From: Paracyclopina nana
Lineage: Eukaryota > Arthropoda > Copepoda > Cyclopoida > Cyclopettidae
DNA: 64,000 bases
Assembly (NCBI GenBank): GCA_019096065.1
Contig: JAGUCH010000001.1
Location: forward strand, 11,532,001-11,596,000
Direction: 5' to 3'
Part shown: positions 33,770 through 46,000 of the stretch, piece by piece
How positions within the stretch are numbered: position 1 is the first letter of the stretch
Layout: every line of letters begins with the position of its first letter
Made by a program: the position numbers and the translations under genes
The notes under the pieces: generated by a model
What the model was told of the DNA's origin: nothing
Databases searched by the model: none
What the model saw: the letters and a program-made list of their open reading frames with translations, nothing else

Positions 33770-35565
33770 AATCTTCTGACGGAGAGCTTACACGCCCTTC
33801 TTGAGGCCTTGGATAATGCGACTTATTTGAGGGCCTACTTTAAAGGATGGTTGTCGTAGCTTATTTTTCATTTCAATCACATTTTAAAAGTGCCAAACAA
33901 TCAACTGGTCCATGATTCACAGAGCTATTGCTTTGGGCACCAATAGGTTAGGTTTCCTCGCAAAATTGCCATATGGGAAACTATAGAGAAAATCTCGCCC
34001 AAGTGTTTGAGAAGGAGTGGCTCAAACTGAGGTATTGCATGTTCGATGAGCTTGTATTCGATGGTGGTGGCGATCTTGCGCATCCCAATTATTTCCAGTG
34101 GCAAGAGCTTCAAATTGGCCTAAAGCTCAACTCTATAGAAATAAATAAAACAGAATAAAACGGATTGCTTTCTATCTTCTTGCGCGAATTAGTTGAGGAG
34201 CTGCAACTATGGCTTAGTCTTTCGCAAGTTTTGCATAGTCACGCTATTTAAATAGCTCATAGCATAAAATGTATTTAAATAGCCTCTGGATGTATTTAAA
34301 CAGCTGCTATTTAAATACGTTTTATGTTATGAGCTATTTAAATAGCGTGACTATGCAAAACTTGCGAAAGACTAAGCCTAGTGCCCTTGATAAAATAGTG
34401 ATTTTTGAGCCGACAAAGCACGATGTGGAATAGCGGTGAAGGGGATGTCATTTTTGGCCACGATGACTTTTTGGAGATGCCTGGCTGATCCTTGAAGCCA
34501 TCTGACTTGGAGGACTAAAAGAGGCTTAGCACTGACATCTCAGTGGTCAGAAATCTGGAGACGCAATATGTCCTCATCTCTTTTGTCCATAAGCAACAAT
34601 AACTAATGGAAAAAGGAGCTGAGCAAAGCAACTAGCTAAAAGTTCCATTCATTTTGATCTCTCCCTCCTTTCACAACAAGCTATTGTGACATCATAAAGC
34701 AACATTTTGAAAGTGGGACAAGCCTAGCTGACGCTTTCAGATGTACAGAATTAGTTACATAATTGCCAATTGGAGTTCATGAGGAAGTGATTCCCATTGA
34801 CACAGCAGCTCTCACTTTCACTAGTTTGTATATTGGTACTTTATAGGGGCGTAACCTGGAATTTATGCTGATGGTCTGATCAATTCTGTCACTTTCACAG
34901 ATTCTTCCAGGGGTTTTTTGTTCAGCCCAGGCTTCAATGTCCTCATTGTTGTATAACATCATCAACCTACAGGTAGACCATCAATTTTCCCGTGGGTGAA
35001 GAAGCCTTATATTCCAAAGGTCCGCCATTTGACGATGTGAGTATGCCTAATTTTGTCCGTCTGCTGGCCACCATTTTTGGCTTCAAAGAAAAATTGATGC
35101 TTCTACAGTTTATGTTTGACATAGTATATGCACACACTTGTATAGGGATAACCAAAACCATTATGCATATGTGTTACAACATGACACTCGAAAATCTCAC
35201 CAATTTTTCTCCTCCACTCTCGAAACTAAGCAATAATGCTGAAAAATGGACTTTTTGACAATTTCTCTTTACAGCCTGAAAAATTGGCTATATTGTGAAG
35301 TGGCTGACATTCAGGCTCATCATTGCACTGCATTATTGAGCCAAGCAGCCTGGTTCAGGTGACTTTCATGGCAAACGACATGATCAAGCGTCGAATTTGG
35401 ACAAATTCAAGCTCACCTCCAAAAACCATGTCAACAGCCACCTTCCATTGGCCATTTATGCTCCTATCAGCTGAGAATCTAGCCCAGTTTTCAACGCAGA
35501 CGTGACTGAGACTGTAACCATCTCAGTGACAAAAACCTGATGATGGCAACACTTTGAACTACAGA
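33770..35565 (+). pseudogene. Decayed CLCA (calcium-activated chloride channel regulator) gene copy
   Basis: Pieces align in order with the intact CLCA gene on the other strand at 53.6-60.0 kb. The exon 2 start is NLLTESLHALLEALDNA after a preserved acceptor (TTCTTTGCAG). It is followed by FEKEWLKLRYCMFDE (34010-34060), PTKHDV and GDVIFGHDDF near 34410-34470, SVVRNLETQYVL near 34540 and QAIVT near 34680. GIYADGLINSVTFTDSSRG follows near 34860, then INFPVGEEA..GPPFDD before a preserved GTGAGT donor at 35034. Exon 3 remains start after TTTACAG at about 35276 (YIVKW, ESSPVFNADVT). Several in-frame stops and frameshifts break it, about 0.5 kb of the VWA region is deleted, and a family G MITE interrupts it. 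No exon 1 or exon 4 remains were found. It cannot make a full product. Confidence 0.82.
34211..34378. mobile_element. MITE family G, copy in the CLCA relic
   Basis: A 168-bp near-perfect inverted repeat beginning GGCTTAGTCTTTCGCAAG, with inner CTATTTAAATAGCTCATA stems. It sits inside the decayed exon 2 of the CLCA copy. The flanks TAT and TAG suggest a mutated 3-bp duplication. Its near-identical twin is at 39876-40043. Confidence 0.88.
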
Positions 35566-35979
35566 TCAAGCTCCTTATGTATGTGATAAATGACTCCCTT
35601 TTCAGCCTTAATTGGCACTTGGCTTTTTAAAACTTACTGAGAACGCAACATAAACTTCACTGCGCTTGAGAAGAACAATCAATAAACTTTGGTTGGTGAT
35701 ATGAAATTCCATTGTCTTTTTAGCCTCTGATTATGTCGTAGCTTATTCTGAGCACCTATAAAACAAAGAGGAAAAGTCTAATTCTGTTACTAAAAAGTAA
35801 CGATATTGACATTCAGTTGTAGGGACTTCAGAATGTTCCCTTGCAATGAATCATGCAACACTGATAATGTCGCTCAATTGTGTACGCTTGTCTAATTTTT
35901 TAATATTCGTAGCAGCGATAAGACTCAACAAACATTCAAATATTTTAAAAATAGTAAGAAAAAATCACGTAAGAGAGTT
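35566..35979. other. No supported gene
   Basis: AT-rich stretch between the CLCA relic and the tRNA gene. No recognisable exon 4 remnant. Confidence 0.5.
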
Positions 35980-36052
35980 GCCGTGATAGCTCAGTTGGGA
36001 GAGCGTTAGACTGAAGATCTAAAGGTCCCCGGTTCGATCCCGGGTCGCGGCA
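35980..36052 (+). tRNA. tRNA-Phe (anticodon GAA)
   Basis: A 73-nt intronless cloverleaf. The acceptor stem GCCGTGA pairs with TCGCGGC (one G-T pair), and the anticodon stem TTAGA pairs with TCTAA around loop CTGAAGA. GAA lies at 36013-36015, the T arm is CCCGG-TTCGATC-CCGGG and the discriminator base is A. A box (TAGCTCAGTTGG) and B box (GGTTCGATCCC) are intact, so it looks functional. It is a cytosolic eukaryotic tRNA for Phe codons TTC and TTT. No CCA is encoded. Confidence 0.96.
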
Positions 36053-36053
36053 A

Positions 36054-36062
36054 TTTTTTTTT
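36054..36062 (+). terminator. RNA polymerase III terminator (T9)
   Basis: A run of nine T residues starting 2 nt after the tRNA-Phe gene, the standard Pol III termination signal. Confidence 0.85.
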
Positions 36063-39000
36063 GCACTGAAAATTACTTTTTTTCAGATTTCACTTGGTAA
36101 ACAGGTGATGGAATCTATTCTCTTTATCTGACCCAATATCATGAAGCTTGTAGATACAGTTTTGACGTGAGCCTGCATGACAGCCTAAAATGAGCTTATT
36201 TTCCAAAGGAATTCAAGTTGTTAAAAAATTGTGTTTTCCTCGTTTGCAAAGCTTCATTTTTTCTTCTGTTGACAATGCCAAAGAAATCTCCTATGGAACT
36301 TCATAGCCAGTCTACAATTCTAGTGATTCATTCACTCCCTATCAGAGCCACGATCAGATGAGGATCTGATGTCACCTGCCCCAATCAAGCGCTAGAAAAA
36401 ATGTCAGGTCCAAGTGTGGCCAATTAACTTAAAGGCCAGCTCTAGTAGCCGATGATGTGATGTGCTTGAATTGTTTTTTCTCGAGTTTAAGCGAAAATAT
36501 GCCAAACCTGAATAATCACTTGTTTTCCTTTGGCTAATTATTAGAGGAACACACACCACCCTTGAAATGTCTTCCTGCTGAGTTGAGACATCATTAGAGC
36601 TTTTGCATGGAAATTGCAGAGAAATCAAGCAGATTTTAGGCTTCAAATTGTTTGCTGCAAAGCCTACATTTTCGAATTAGCGTAGCTACATCAAGAGGAG
36701 GAGGTGAAATATGATTCGATAAAAACAGAATGTTTATTGCAATAATTTTATACAAGGCCAATGCAGTATTTGGCAATCTTTTCTAAGCTTGACCTTTTGA
36801 TTTGCTATGGCATCGTCATTAGACTCATCTCCATTTTTGGGCGGAAAAATTCCAACATTTGACGGTCAATGCCGAGAAGGAAAGGTCAAATTGAAATCGT
36901 ACACAAATTATGGCGAATGCACAAAAAGCGCCACACACTTGATTTCCATGGCTCTTCTCGAGATTTCATTGATCATGGAGAAATGTGCTGAATGTCACTA
37001 GGGCTTCCACCAACAAATGATTTGATGCGAGAACCCGAGCTGTGCATGCAAAGCTCGTTTCGTACCGATTTTTGTCCAGCTCTAGCCGAGGTTTTGATCT
37101 TTTCTCGAAAAGGAGGTCTTTGATGATAAAGGTGAGGACATGCGAGATATGCTTTCCATAATCTTAAAATATATGGCAAAGAAGAAGATGATTATCCTTG
37201 ACCTCAAAACGAGATTGAGACGTCGTTCAATGCTGAAATTCCACAAAAGGATTTGGGTCCTTGAGTATTAAAACTACTGCAAATTGAGCCCCCCTTTTTC
37301 TCTTCGCCCCCGAGCCAATCACCTCACTTTTTACGACCTCTTGCGACCACATTTTCAGTGAATTATGTGACTTCAAATGCGATGCTTAACCTAAAATTAA
37401 ACCAGCCTAAATTAACCATCAGCAGTTGCTTAAGTTGTGAAAACTTCCAGCTGATACCATTTGGACCATCTTCCCTTTTTTTAAGGATCATCCTTTATTG
37501 TTCGCAGTGGGCGTGGTAGAGGGAAGTCAAGGAAATTCTTTTTGAAAAGTGAATTTTTGGATGTTGAAAGGGTTGGAGAGAACAATGCACCATCATATTT
37601 CCTAGAGGGAATATAAGAGGAGCCACAAAAAGTAGTTGGAATTTCATGACATTTCCTGAACACAAAAGAAGTAAGGTTTTTACTGGAAATTCAGGTGGCC
37701 ACACCATTTGTTACCCTACAATTTTCATCCCTCATTTGGAACCCATAAAAACCACTGCACTGCCTTTTTTTCACCAAATATCGAAATCACTGGCTGTCAA
37801 TTTATCCAGTCTTTAAAATGAGCAAAAAAGTGCACGCTGAAGAACCGTGTCAAATAATTTAGAAATCCTTTGTTTTGGTGAGGCATAAAAATGGATTGAC
37901 CACCAATTTTATGCTGCTCCCGTTATGATTTTCTCAAAAGGAGGAAACAATTGAAGCAATATCACACTGGTTATCAGACAACAATTGCCGCCGTGTTCCA
38001 CTTTTTTTGTCGGGAAATCGCCTTGGGCTTTGCTGTCCAAGTTTTTACGCGACAATTTCACAACAATCAAGAAAAGATTATGGAGATAATTGTATGGTAG
38101 CATGGCCAGAGTGCGGAAACATCACTCCACTTGTCACGCAACCTTTGCCTTAAAAATGCACAGGTCTGGTTTATGTTCGATGCTGACAATTGCATAATAA
38201 TGATGATCGGTTGTAGCGCGATATGCAATGCAGGGAAACTCCACCTTTAAAACGCAACTTTGAATTGTTTCCGGTCATCATCATCGTGAAGAAGCGCGCA
38301 CGTGGCAATCAAGCTCCAAGATTTGATTGCAGTCATTATTTTCTCTCAATTTTATCAAGACATTGTCCGACACCGACAATTACCTGGCTGCCTATACCAA
38401 AAATCCTCCTTTTGAAAACAGGCACTCTTTTGAAAATGCTTGAAATATCGAACGCGGAGTTTATAAGCGTCATTAGGAAAATTCCTGAGGAATTTCTTCC
38501 TCTCAGGTCGCCATATTTGTGCGAGCCAAGTTTTTGTACAAAAAGGAGCATCGGCAGTTGTGTGATGAAGTTGAGTAATGATCCAGCCAGCAATTCAGCA
38601 TTATAGTCCAACATTATGCTATGATGTTGTCCAAATTGGTGAAATATGCTCGCGAAGAAGAAACTTTCTCTGTAAACAAGCGAGGAAAAATGGCTGGCTG
38701 TGAAGAATATGCACTTGTTGGGAGGATAAGCCTCATTATGCGGGCTTTTTTTACAAATGACACCCAGAGCTTCTAATCAGTGATTTTCAGCCTCATTAGA
38801 CTTGTAAAGTTGCGCGCTGACCCACAGGCCATGAACTTATCTGAAACCTGACTACAATCAGCTAAATTATCTGCATCTTTTAATTTGCATGCTCCAAGCT
38901 GTTTGTCATTTTTGGCGGGACAGCCTTTATGGCCCACTTGAGCAGTGGTACACTATGAAATATGCTGCACTGTTATGGTAATATTAGGGTATATTTACAT

Positions 39001-39444
39001 GGCATTTAGCCCAACAAAGCAAGCATTTGAAACACACCCCGCCTCAATCGTTAAGATTTCTTGGCGTTTTTACACCGTGCCATAATTGGCCCAAAATTGT
39101 GCGGTACGCTTCGCACCAGACGAATGCTAAAGGATCGGCTTGTGTGTATGCATTGTTGTTAGCATAAACACACAAAAAAGTGTGCAGTTTTTAAGCCTTG
39201 GCCTTTCGCAGCATTATAATAATTGCATTGTTTTCCTTTGAAATTTGGCGCTTTTCAGACAAATCCTTGGGCCACAAAATGGCGCGGAAAACCAAAGAAA
39301 GAGTGGCCAATGTTCACATCTCAAAGTCATGAGAGAATAATAGCAGTTCACAATATTCTTTACTTTTGTATGAGCAATTGGAAATTTGCATTAAAATCTG
39401 TGGAGCCACAGCGCTGAAGTTGCCCCCAGGTCAGGTTTGTGTCT
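36063..39444. other. No supported gene
   Basis: AT-rich sequence. A strong acceptor-like TTCTTCCTCTCAG ends near 38507 and is followed by a short open frame (VAIFVRAKFLYKKEHRQLCDE, about 23 codons to a stop) in a 127-codon alternative frame region. The evidence is too thin to call an exon. Confidence 0.4.
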
Positions 39445-39546
39445 ATGAAACTTCTTCTTGGCTTGCTAGTTGTTGGTTTGGACAAAACGGTATTGTTCAA
39501 TGACGGCTTTATAGTCATCCCAGCCAAAATTTACTATAGTCGTGAG
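39445..39546 (+). CDS. Candidate signal-peptide first exon, possibly CLCA-like
   Basis: A 34-codon open frame from ATG begins MKLLLGLLVVGL, a good signal peptide. It continues KTVLFNDGFIVIPAKIYYSRE and ends exactly at a donor GTGAGT in phase 0. Exon 1 of the intact CLCA gene has the same design: signal peptide, a GGYTGIVI-type stretch and a phase 0 donor. It is therefore a possible orphan exon 1 of another plus-strand CLCA copy. No matching exon 2 was found downstream, and it lies downstream of the CLCA relic, so it cannot be that copy's exon 1 without rearrangement. The length is short and chance is possible. Confidence 0.28.
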
Positions 39547-39875
39547 GTGAGTCTCTAACAACAACACCCTCGCGCTATTATGCATAAATAGGGCTTTAAT
39601 ATACTACGGGCCCTCATCATCTATGAGCATCAAGGTGAGCATATGGCAAATGCTGCAAAGTAAAAACTGCGGTTAGCCTAATATCAGGCAAAGCTCAATT
39701 ATTTTCAAACTCGCTCAACTAGGATTGCTATTCGTGCCCACTTGTTTTTCTATTATACTTACTCGTCTCACTCGTCCAATACACTCACTCGTTTTCTAGG
39801 CCTGCACGTTTACTATGAGTTCTCGTTCATTTGCGAAAAACTGCGCACTTTTCCTGCTTGTTCAGTATTGATATT
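39547..39875. other. No supported gene
   Basis: AT-rich spacer between the candidate signal-peptide exon and a MITE. Confidence 0.5.
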
Positions 39876-40043
39876 GGCTTAGTCTTTCGCACGTTTTGCA
39901 TAGTCACGCTATTTAAATAGCTCATAGCATAAAATGTATTTAAATAACCTCTGGATGTATTTAAATAGCTGCTATTTAAATACGTTTTATGTTGTGAGCT
40001 ATTTAAATAGCGTGACTATGCAAAACTTGCGAAAGACTAAGCC
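39876..40043. mobile_element. MITE family G, copy with intact target duplication
   Basis: A 168-bp near-perfect inverted repeat, GGCTTAGTCTTTCGCACG to its reverse complement, flanked by ATT on both sides (39873-39875 and 40044-40046). It differs from the 34211 copy at only a few positions. The first ten bases match family A. Confidence 0.9.
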
Positions 40044-43000
40044 ATTTTTACTAGTTCATTGTGCTCGCTTCTTTTCGATGCTTACTCGTTCACTACGCTC
40101 ACTCGTTCACTACGCTTAACTGTTCATTGTTTGTACATTTCATTGATGAATTCTTTGATTTTCTCTTTTGAAGTGCCTGCTTAAAAAAGAATATTGATCG
40201 ACTCGTGGTGCCATCTAATGATAATTTCATTTTATGAGCAATGAAACTTTTTTTCTCGCATTCAAACGAAGCAGAGGTTTCTTTTCTACATGCACAATAT
40301 TTGTACCTCTCAGATACAATCTCAATCAGGAAACGCTGATAGGACTTTACAATCGTAAAAAATCCTGATGATGAGAAAGTATGCGCTTGAGCTCATCTGC
40401 TTTAACATTTTTTTTTCAACATGACCTGGGCCATGTAATGTAGCTTTTTTGTGCGAGGTACAACATCTGAATATGACTAGCATCACTTTGTATACACTTT
40501 GCATAAATGCTTGGTAGATGTGCTAGACTCAATTGTTTTCAGCAAAACCATCTTTTTTTCTGCCATAAGTTTGAGGGAAATGTGCTAATGGACCATGGAG
40601 AGAGCGTTGGATCCCTGGAGGCAATCAAATGACCGAATTTTCTTCCTCCACATAATAATAATGATGATGACTTGAATGCCATATTGCTGTCAGCAAACAC
40701 ATACCCTTTTGCTAATCAAGTAGTATGTAACCTACTTTAAATGATGATGGGCTTTGAAATGTCCCATCGGCTTGAAATTGTTTGCGGTACGCACAAACAA
40801 CGAGCATAATATGACGTTTGAATTCGACGGAAACATCTTGCTGCTTAATTTTTGTTGGGCTCCCCTTGATCGTTTCCTTTTAATGGCTTCGTGGGCTGAA
40901 AAGCGTTCATTTTTGCTGAGGCTTCAGCCAGTCTCAGGTTTCTAGTTTAAAATTGGCTAAATGGGTGAAATCCTCGAATGACACGCCCAAAATAGCGTAG
41001 TATACACATTTTTGTGGTCCCCTTTTTAAGTAGAAGTATCTCAAAAGTAGATCTAGATCTTTTGTTGCTCGAGCATCACCCAAACTCATTCGAGCCGTGG
41101 TCAAGCTTATAGTGTGTGTCTAATTAACAAAGAAGGGCTTTATAAAGCACACAGAGCTTTTGTTTGGGACAATTTCGACACGGGTCATCTATTTCACGAT
41201 ATTAATTACAAAAATGCTTCATCTCTCAATTTTCTCCCCAGAAATTCGAGACATTTTTACGCTAAATTACTCTGGGAGGATTTAAAGAATGTCTGAGCTC
41301 AGATTATCATCTGGTCGCACTGTCTTATGTAAACAAACTCTCGATTGTCCGCCAAATCGCAACGGTCACAGCCAGCCGCGCACTGACACCCCTTCACTTT
41401 GGCGAATTAATTGGACGCTCAACAAAAAAGAGAGACAAGTTATGGGGGTATATTTCAGTTGGCTTCTAATGTGAGTATGGCACGATATCTAGGTACGTAG
41501 AACAATCATAATTTCTTTCCATTTAAGAAAATTGAGCTGCCACTCTAGTTTTCCACGTGGTAAGATCATGGCGCAGCAGCCTTGGCCTCGAATCAATTAA
41601 ACATATCCCGACAAAAATAGCTATTCACGGGAGGAAAACACCAAGCCATTTTCGGGGATGCTCCTCGCACACATGTGCGTGTCATTAAAGTGAATCGAGG
41701 ATATGTTCGAAGAAGACGTCAGGATAAAATGATGTTTGCATGTCGTATTTGGTGCTTGATGGCTCAAAACCCATCATTTACTATATGTTAATCAAAAGGC
41801 ATGCTAGCTGGCTCCATTTTCCCTTACGGTAATTGAATTTGAAAACAATCAATTGCTGCAGCCAAGGTTTCCACCTTTTTACCAAGTAATTCTCGCGCAG
41901 CAGCCAGCCATCATTATTTGAGAGATGTGCAAGATCGTGAACAAGGGATGTTATGTGTATCTGATGTGCATAATGCATGAAGGCCTATCACCAAATTTAT
42001 TTAGTGCACTATCTGTACTGCAACAAGGTCGGACGCAAAGGTCATCAAGTTTGCAGTAAAGCTAGAAATTTAAAAGAAAGTTTCGTCTTCTTCAATCCGT
42101 GGAGGCGTCACCGTGACTTCATGCATCTCAACATTGAATAATGATGGATATACAACCAAACACTTTCACGAAAAAACTTCTTTTTTGGCTTAATTCTCCT
42201 CTGAGGAGTTGAATCGAGGCATCATGCATATTTTTTCGTGTGCCTTGACAATTCCAGAGATAGTTTGCTCCCTGCCATAAAAAGTTATCTTTACTCTTTT
42301 TTGGCAGTCTGCGAGATTTTCCCTAGACTTTAAAATGGCTCTTATTGGTTGAGCTGCTAAAAGGCAATGAAGTTCCGCGCCTTAACAAAAGAGACAACTG
42401 TTGTTTTCAGAATGGGGTTAAAATTAACAACAGCCAACTAAAGGGAGCCCCAGGTGTGCAAAAATACTGTAGCACAGGATAAAGTTGTTGTAAAAGAAGC
42501 ATTTAGTCCAATCTTGAATGAGGGTGGGGCTTTTATAAGATGTTTTTGTTGTTTACCACTCTAATCCTTGAAACAAGGGCGTGGCATATCTTCCTACAAA
42601 TTGTGTCAAAGAATAGAATTGTCACATTTAAATAACTTTTTGACTTCCTCAGATTGTATCTTGCTTAATCCCTGGCTCTTGAATTTCATAAGGGAGTTTG
42701 TTTTTCATAGGAAACTTGTTCCAAGCAAGGCCATTATTAAAATGCATGATTTATGGCCAGTAATTTTCTCTATCTGCCTATTTTTTGATGGTGACAAAAT
42801 GCAGCCTGTGCAGCCATAAATTCTCACAACAGCAAGCCAAAGAAAAATGGCCTGATCCATTAATGTGCCATCTATTTAGCCAGAAAAAATTAGGGGTGCT
42901 TGGTTTTTGGTGGTGAAAGTAAGAGAATTCAGTAAGGCTCATAAAAATAGAACAACTATTCAGCTGTCAGTTTGGGATAATTCTAATTGACCTCATAGTG

Positions 43001-46000
43001 AGTTGGGAAAGGGGTCCCTGCTGGTAGCTCAGCCAATAATTTTGGAATAAAACAATGTGCTGACATAAATTGACTCATACTGTGCTCAGCAACAATATAT
43101 CTTCCAAGAGTGATTGGGAATTATTCAATTTCTTACAGTATGATGAAAGATAAGGCATCACCACCAACATTCTTGGCTCATTTTGCATACAGTGCTTAGA
43201 CTCTATAGCTGCACTAGAGTAATAATGGTCAGAAAAGCGTGAGAAAACGCCTCATTTCCATGTGAGCTTCATTGTTGCACGACCTAGCTCAGCTCAGGTT
43301 AGCTATAAAAATTCTAATGACCAGCGGGCTGCGATTTTTTATGGCCAAAGTGAAGAAGACTCTCTTCTTCTCTACCCATTGTTATGCCAGGGATTTTCTC
43401 TTAAGACAATACCGTTCCGCCATTTGCAAGAGCATCGACCGAATAATTTCACATGAAATCGAATTTGCATACACTTTATTGTTATTATGCACATGAGAGT
43501 TGGCAATAAACGGCCTAGGAAATACGACCCACTAAAAATTAGCTGCGAAGAAAACCCTTAAAAAACAGCTCTTAAATCATGGCAAATCACCATAAATGAA
43601 ACCAAAAACAATCCTGCCAGAAAATAGCGTCTTTTGAATTGATTGTTTTTTGGAATTGCCACGTGCAAAGTTGAGAATTTGAGGCTTTTGTAATAGATTT
43701 GAATGGGAGATAGAAAAAGGTGCGAGAGTTTTATCTGAAATGTTGATCAACAGAGCACTTGAACACGAGGCATACAGTTTACTTTGAATGGAAGGGCACT
43801 TCACGTAGTCATTAAGTCAAATTTTGAGACTGGCATGCAAATTGCTCAAACTCTTGAGAAATATGTATTGATTCAAATCTCAAGACCCTTGTTTTCGTAC
43901 TCTGAGCACGTGTTGCCACTAAAAGAATTCAAATGACCACTTCAAACTTGACAAGCCCCCCTCAAAAGCTATCATCGTGCTCGAAAACAAGGCGAAATAT
44001 TCGACGTTGATTTGGTTTTTTTTCTCTAGAAAAATTGCCCGAATTGCTTTTCAAGACGAGAAAAAAGTTGATGATGCCATTTTGAAATTCTTGACCTTTT
44101 GCATTCCACATGTTTCTAATTGCTGACTAAAGAAGCACTTATGAGATACGGTGGAAATAAAGAAGAAGATTCCTCCATTGTTTAGATGAGACTTTCTGCC
44201 ACTGAGTTACTAAACAGCACAAAAAATGGAGAAAATTGAGCTCTCATCAAATCATCATCCATTGTGAAGTAAGAAAAATCTCAGCTATGGAGAAACAATG
44301 CGCAATTTTACCCACGATTCTCAGCATTCGGATTGTCCTTTATATTATGGCCAGTTTCCATCTCAAGATACAACTTTCTGTGCAACAAGTGAGCCACACA
44401 AATGTCTTACTTCAGATATGCACGTAAAAATAATGCACGAGGTGAACTCTAGCTCAAATGAGATTGTAGTGTTATGAATGCTCCTCTTTTGGGTTGCACA
44501 AAAATAAGAGCAGCGCTACCAGATCAAATGAAGATGCCATTTTTTATGGAGTTCATGGTTGTTCATTTGAAAGACCTTGATGGATTTATAATGCTTGATT
44601 GGGTAAAAAGGGAAAGTAATTGGTCTTTGATTACATATTTGTTTGCCATTCTGGCTGGACATAGAGATTTGCTGGCCACCCAAAAGTTCCTCAAGGCCTA
44701 ACATTCTTTTACTGGAAATTGTCCACATAACTGAACATTTCAAAGCCAAATTCATAGGAGAGGGACAAGTTGTCAGATTATGCAAAATAGTTAAGAGATT
44801 ATTATATGAAGCAAGGACTCTTTTTAATTAAAGTGATATCAGGGATCTTTATAAGCATTCTTTGTGGCTCTTTTTCATGGTTTTTTTCTGTTTTAAATCC
44901 TGCTCCAAATTAATTGATCTTATCATGTAGCCATGTTATATACTCTATTTTGGCATGCAACGTACGGCAGCTTTTCCAAATCCCCTTTGCTTGTTTGCAA
45001 GCTTCAATGCTTGTCAACCACATGTTGCTTTTTCGCCAACTTTTTGCCGTGGGAAGCCTCATTAAGGAGCCTTTTCGAGCAATATTTTCGAAAAACTGCA
45101 ATTATATGTAGTCCAGGTGGAATTTCAGCAGACTATTAGATGTATTTTCCCATGATGTTGCAACTACAAAAATATGTGAATTAAACGGTTCAATTTTGAC
45201 TACGCGTATTTTTCTAGGTAAGTTATGCAATTTTCAACAGTCTGGGTTTGTGTGCAACACTTTGAGTTGTTCACACTTTTGCATGATTGACAGCAGTGGA
45301 TCCCCACAGTTTGTTATTTGGTCCATCATCACAGCATACTTCTGCTGTACAGTATACATAGTGTAGGTCACAAGATTTTCATTGCCCAGAGGCAGGATCG
45401 TGATCGACAGCAAAAATAGTCTGACAGAGACAAATCACACCCTTAGAATAAATAGCTGATTCTCATATCATCTCTGATCCACCAAAAGTGTCCTTCATGT
45501 TCTGTGGCCAACCACAATGGGGTGGGAAAACCAGCACATAAATGGATTATTAGTCGCAACTATTATGGTCACCTTTTCAGCACACAAAAGTTTCCATTTC
45601 TGGGCATAAGATGTCACTACTCTGTGTTCTCCTCAATTTCTTGGATTCTTCTTCTTTCTTTTGAATTATTTTCAACTGATCAATCATGATGGCCTATAGA
45701 ACGGGATGATGATCATTTCCACTCGTATAAAGTGGAATTTCACCTCACACAAAGCATCTTAGGAGCTCTTGTTGATACTATAAAGCTCCCAAAAAATCAG
45801 ATAGGGATTGACCCTCCTTTGCACGAGTGGGAAGTTTTGTAGTTGTACTACAAGTGCTACAAGTAGTAGTTAACCCATGTAAAAAGATGTGAAAGTTGGC
45901 TGCTTATTAGATATGCACAATTTTTGCCTTTTTTCAACTGCTGCTGCTGCTGCTGTTGGGTTAAAAAGGGCCAACCCCCTGCTGAGACTCTAAGAGAAAT

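Noticed and set aside
34777-34965. Minus-strand ORF of 62 codons
   Set aside because: Antisense to the CLCA relic segment that reads GIYADGLINSVTFTDSSRG on the plus strand.
36807-37001. Plus-strand ORF considered as another CLCA remnant
   Set aside because: The resemblance to the Cys-containing part of CLCA exon 2 is not collinear and does not extend beyond a few residues.
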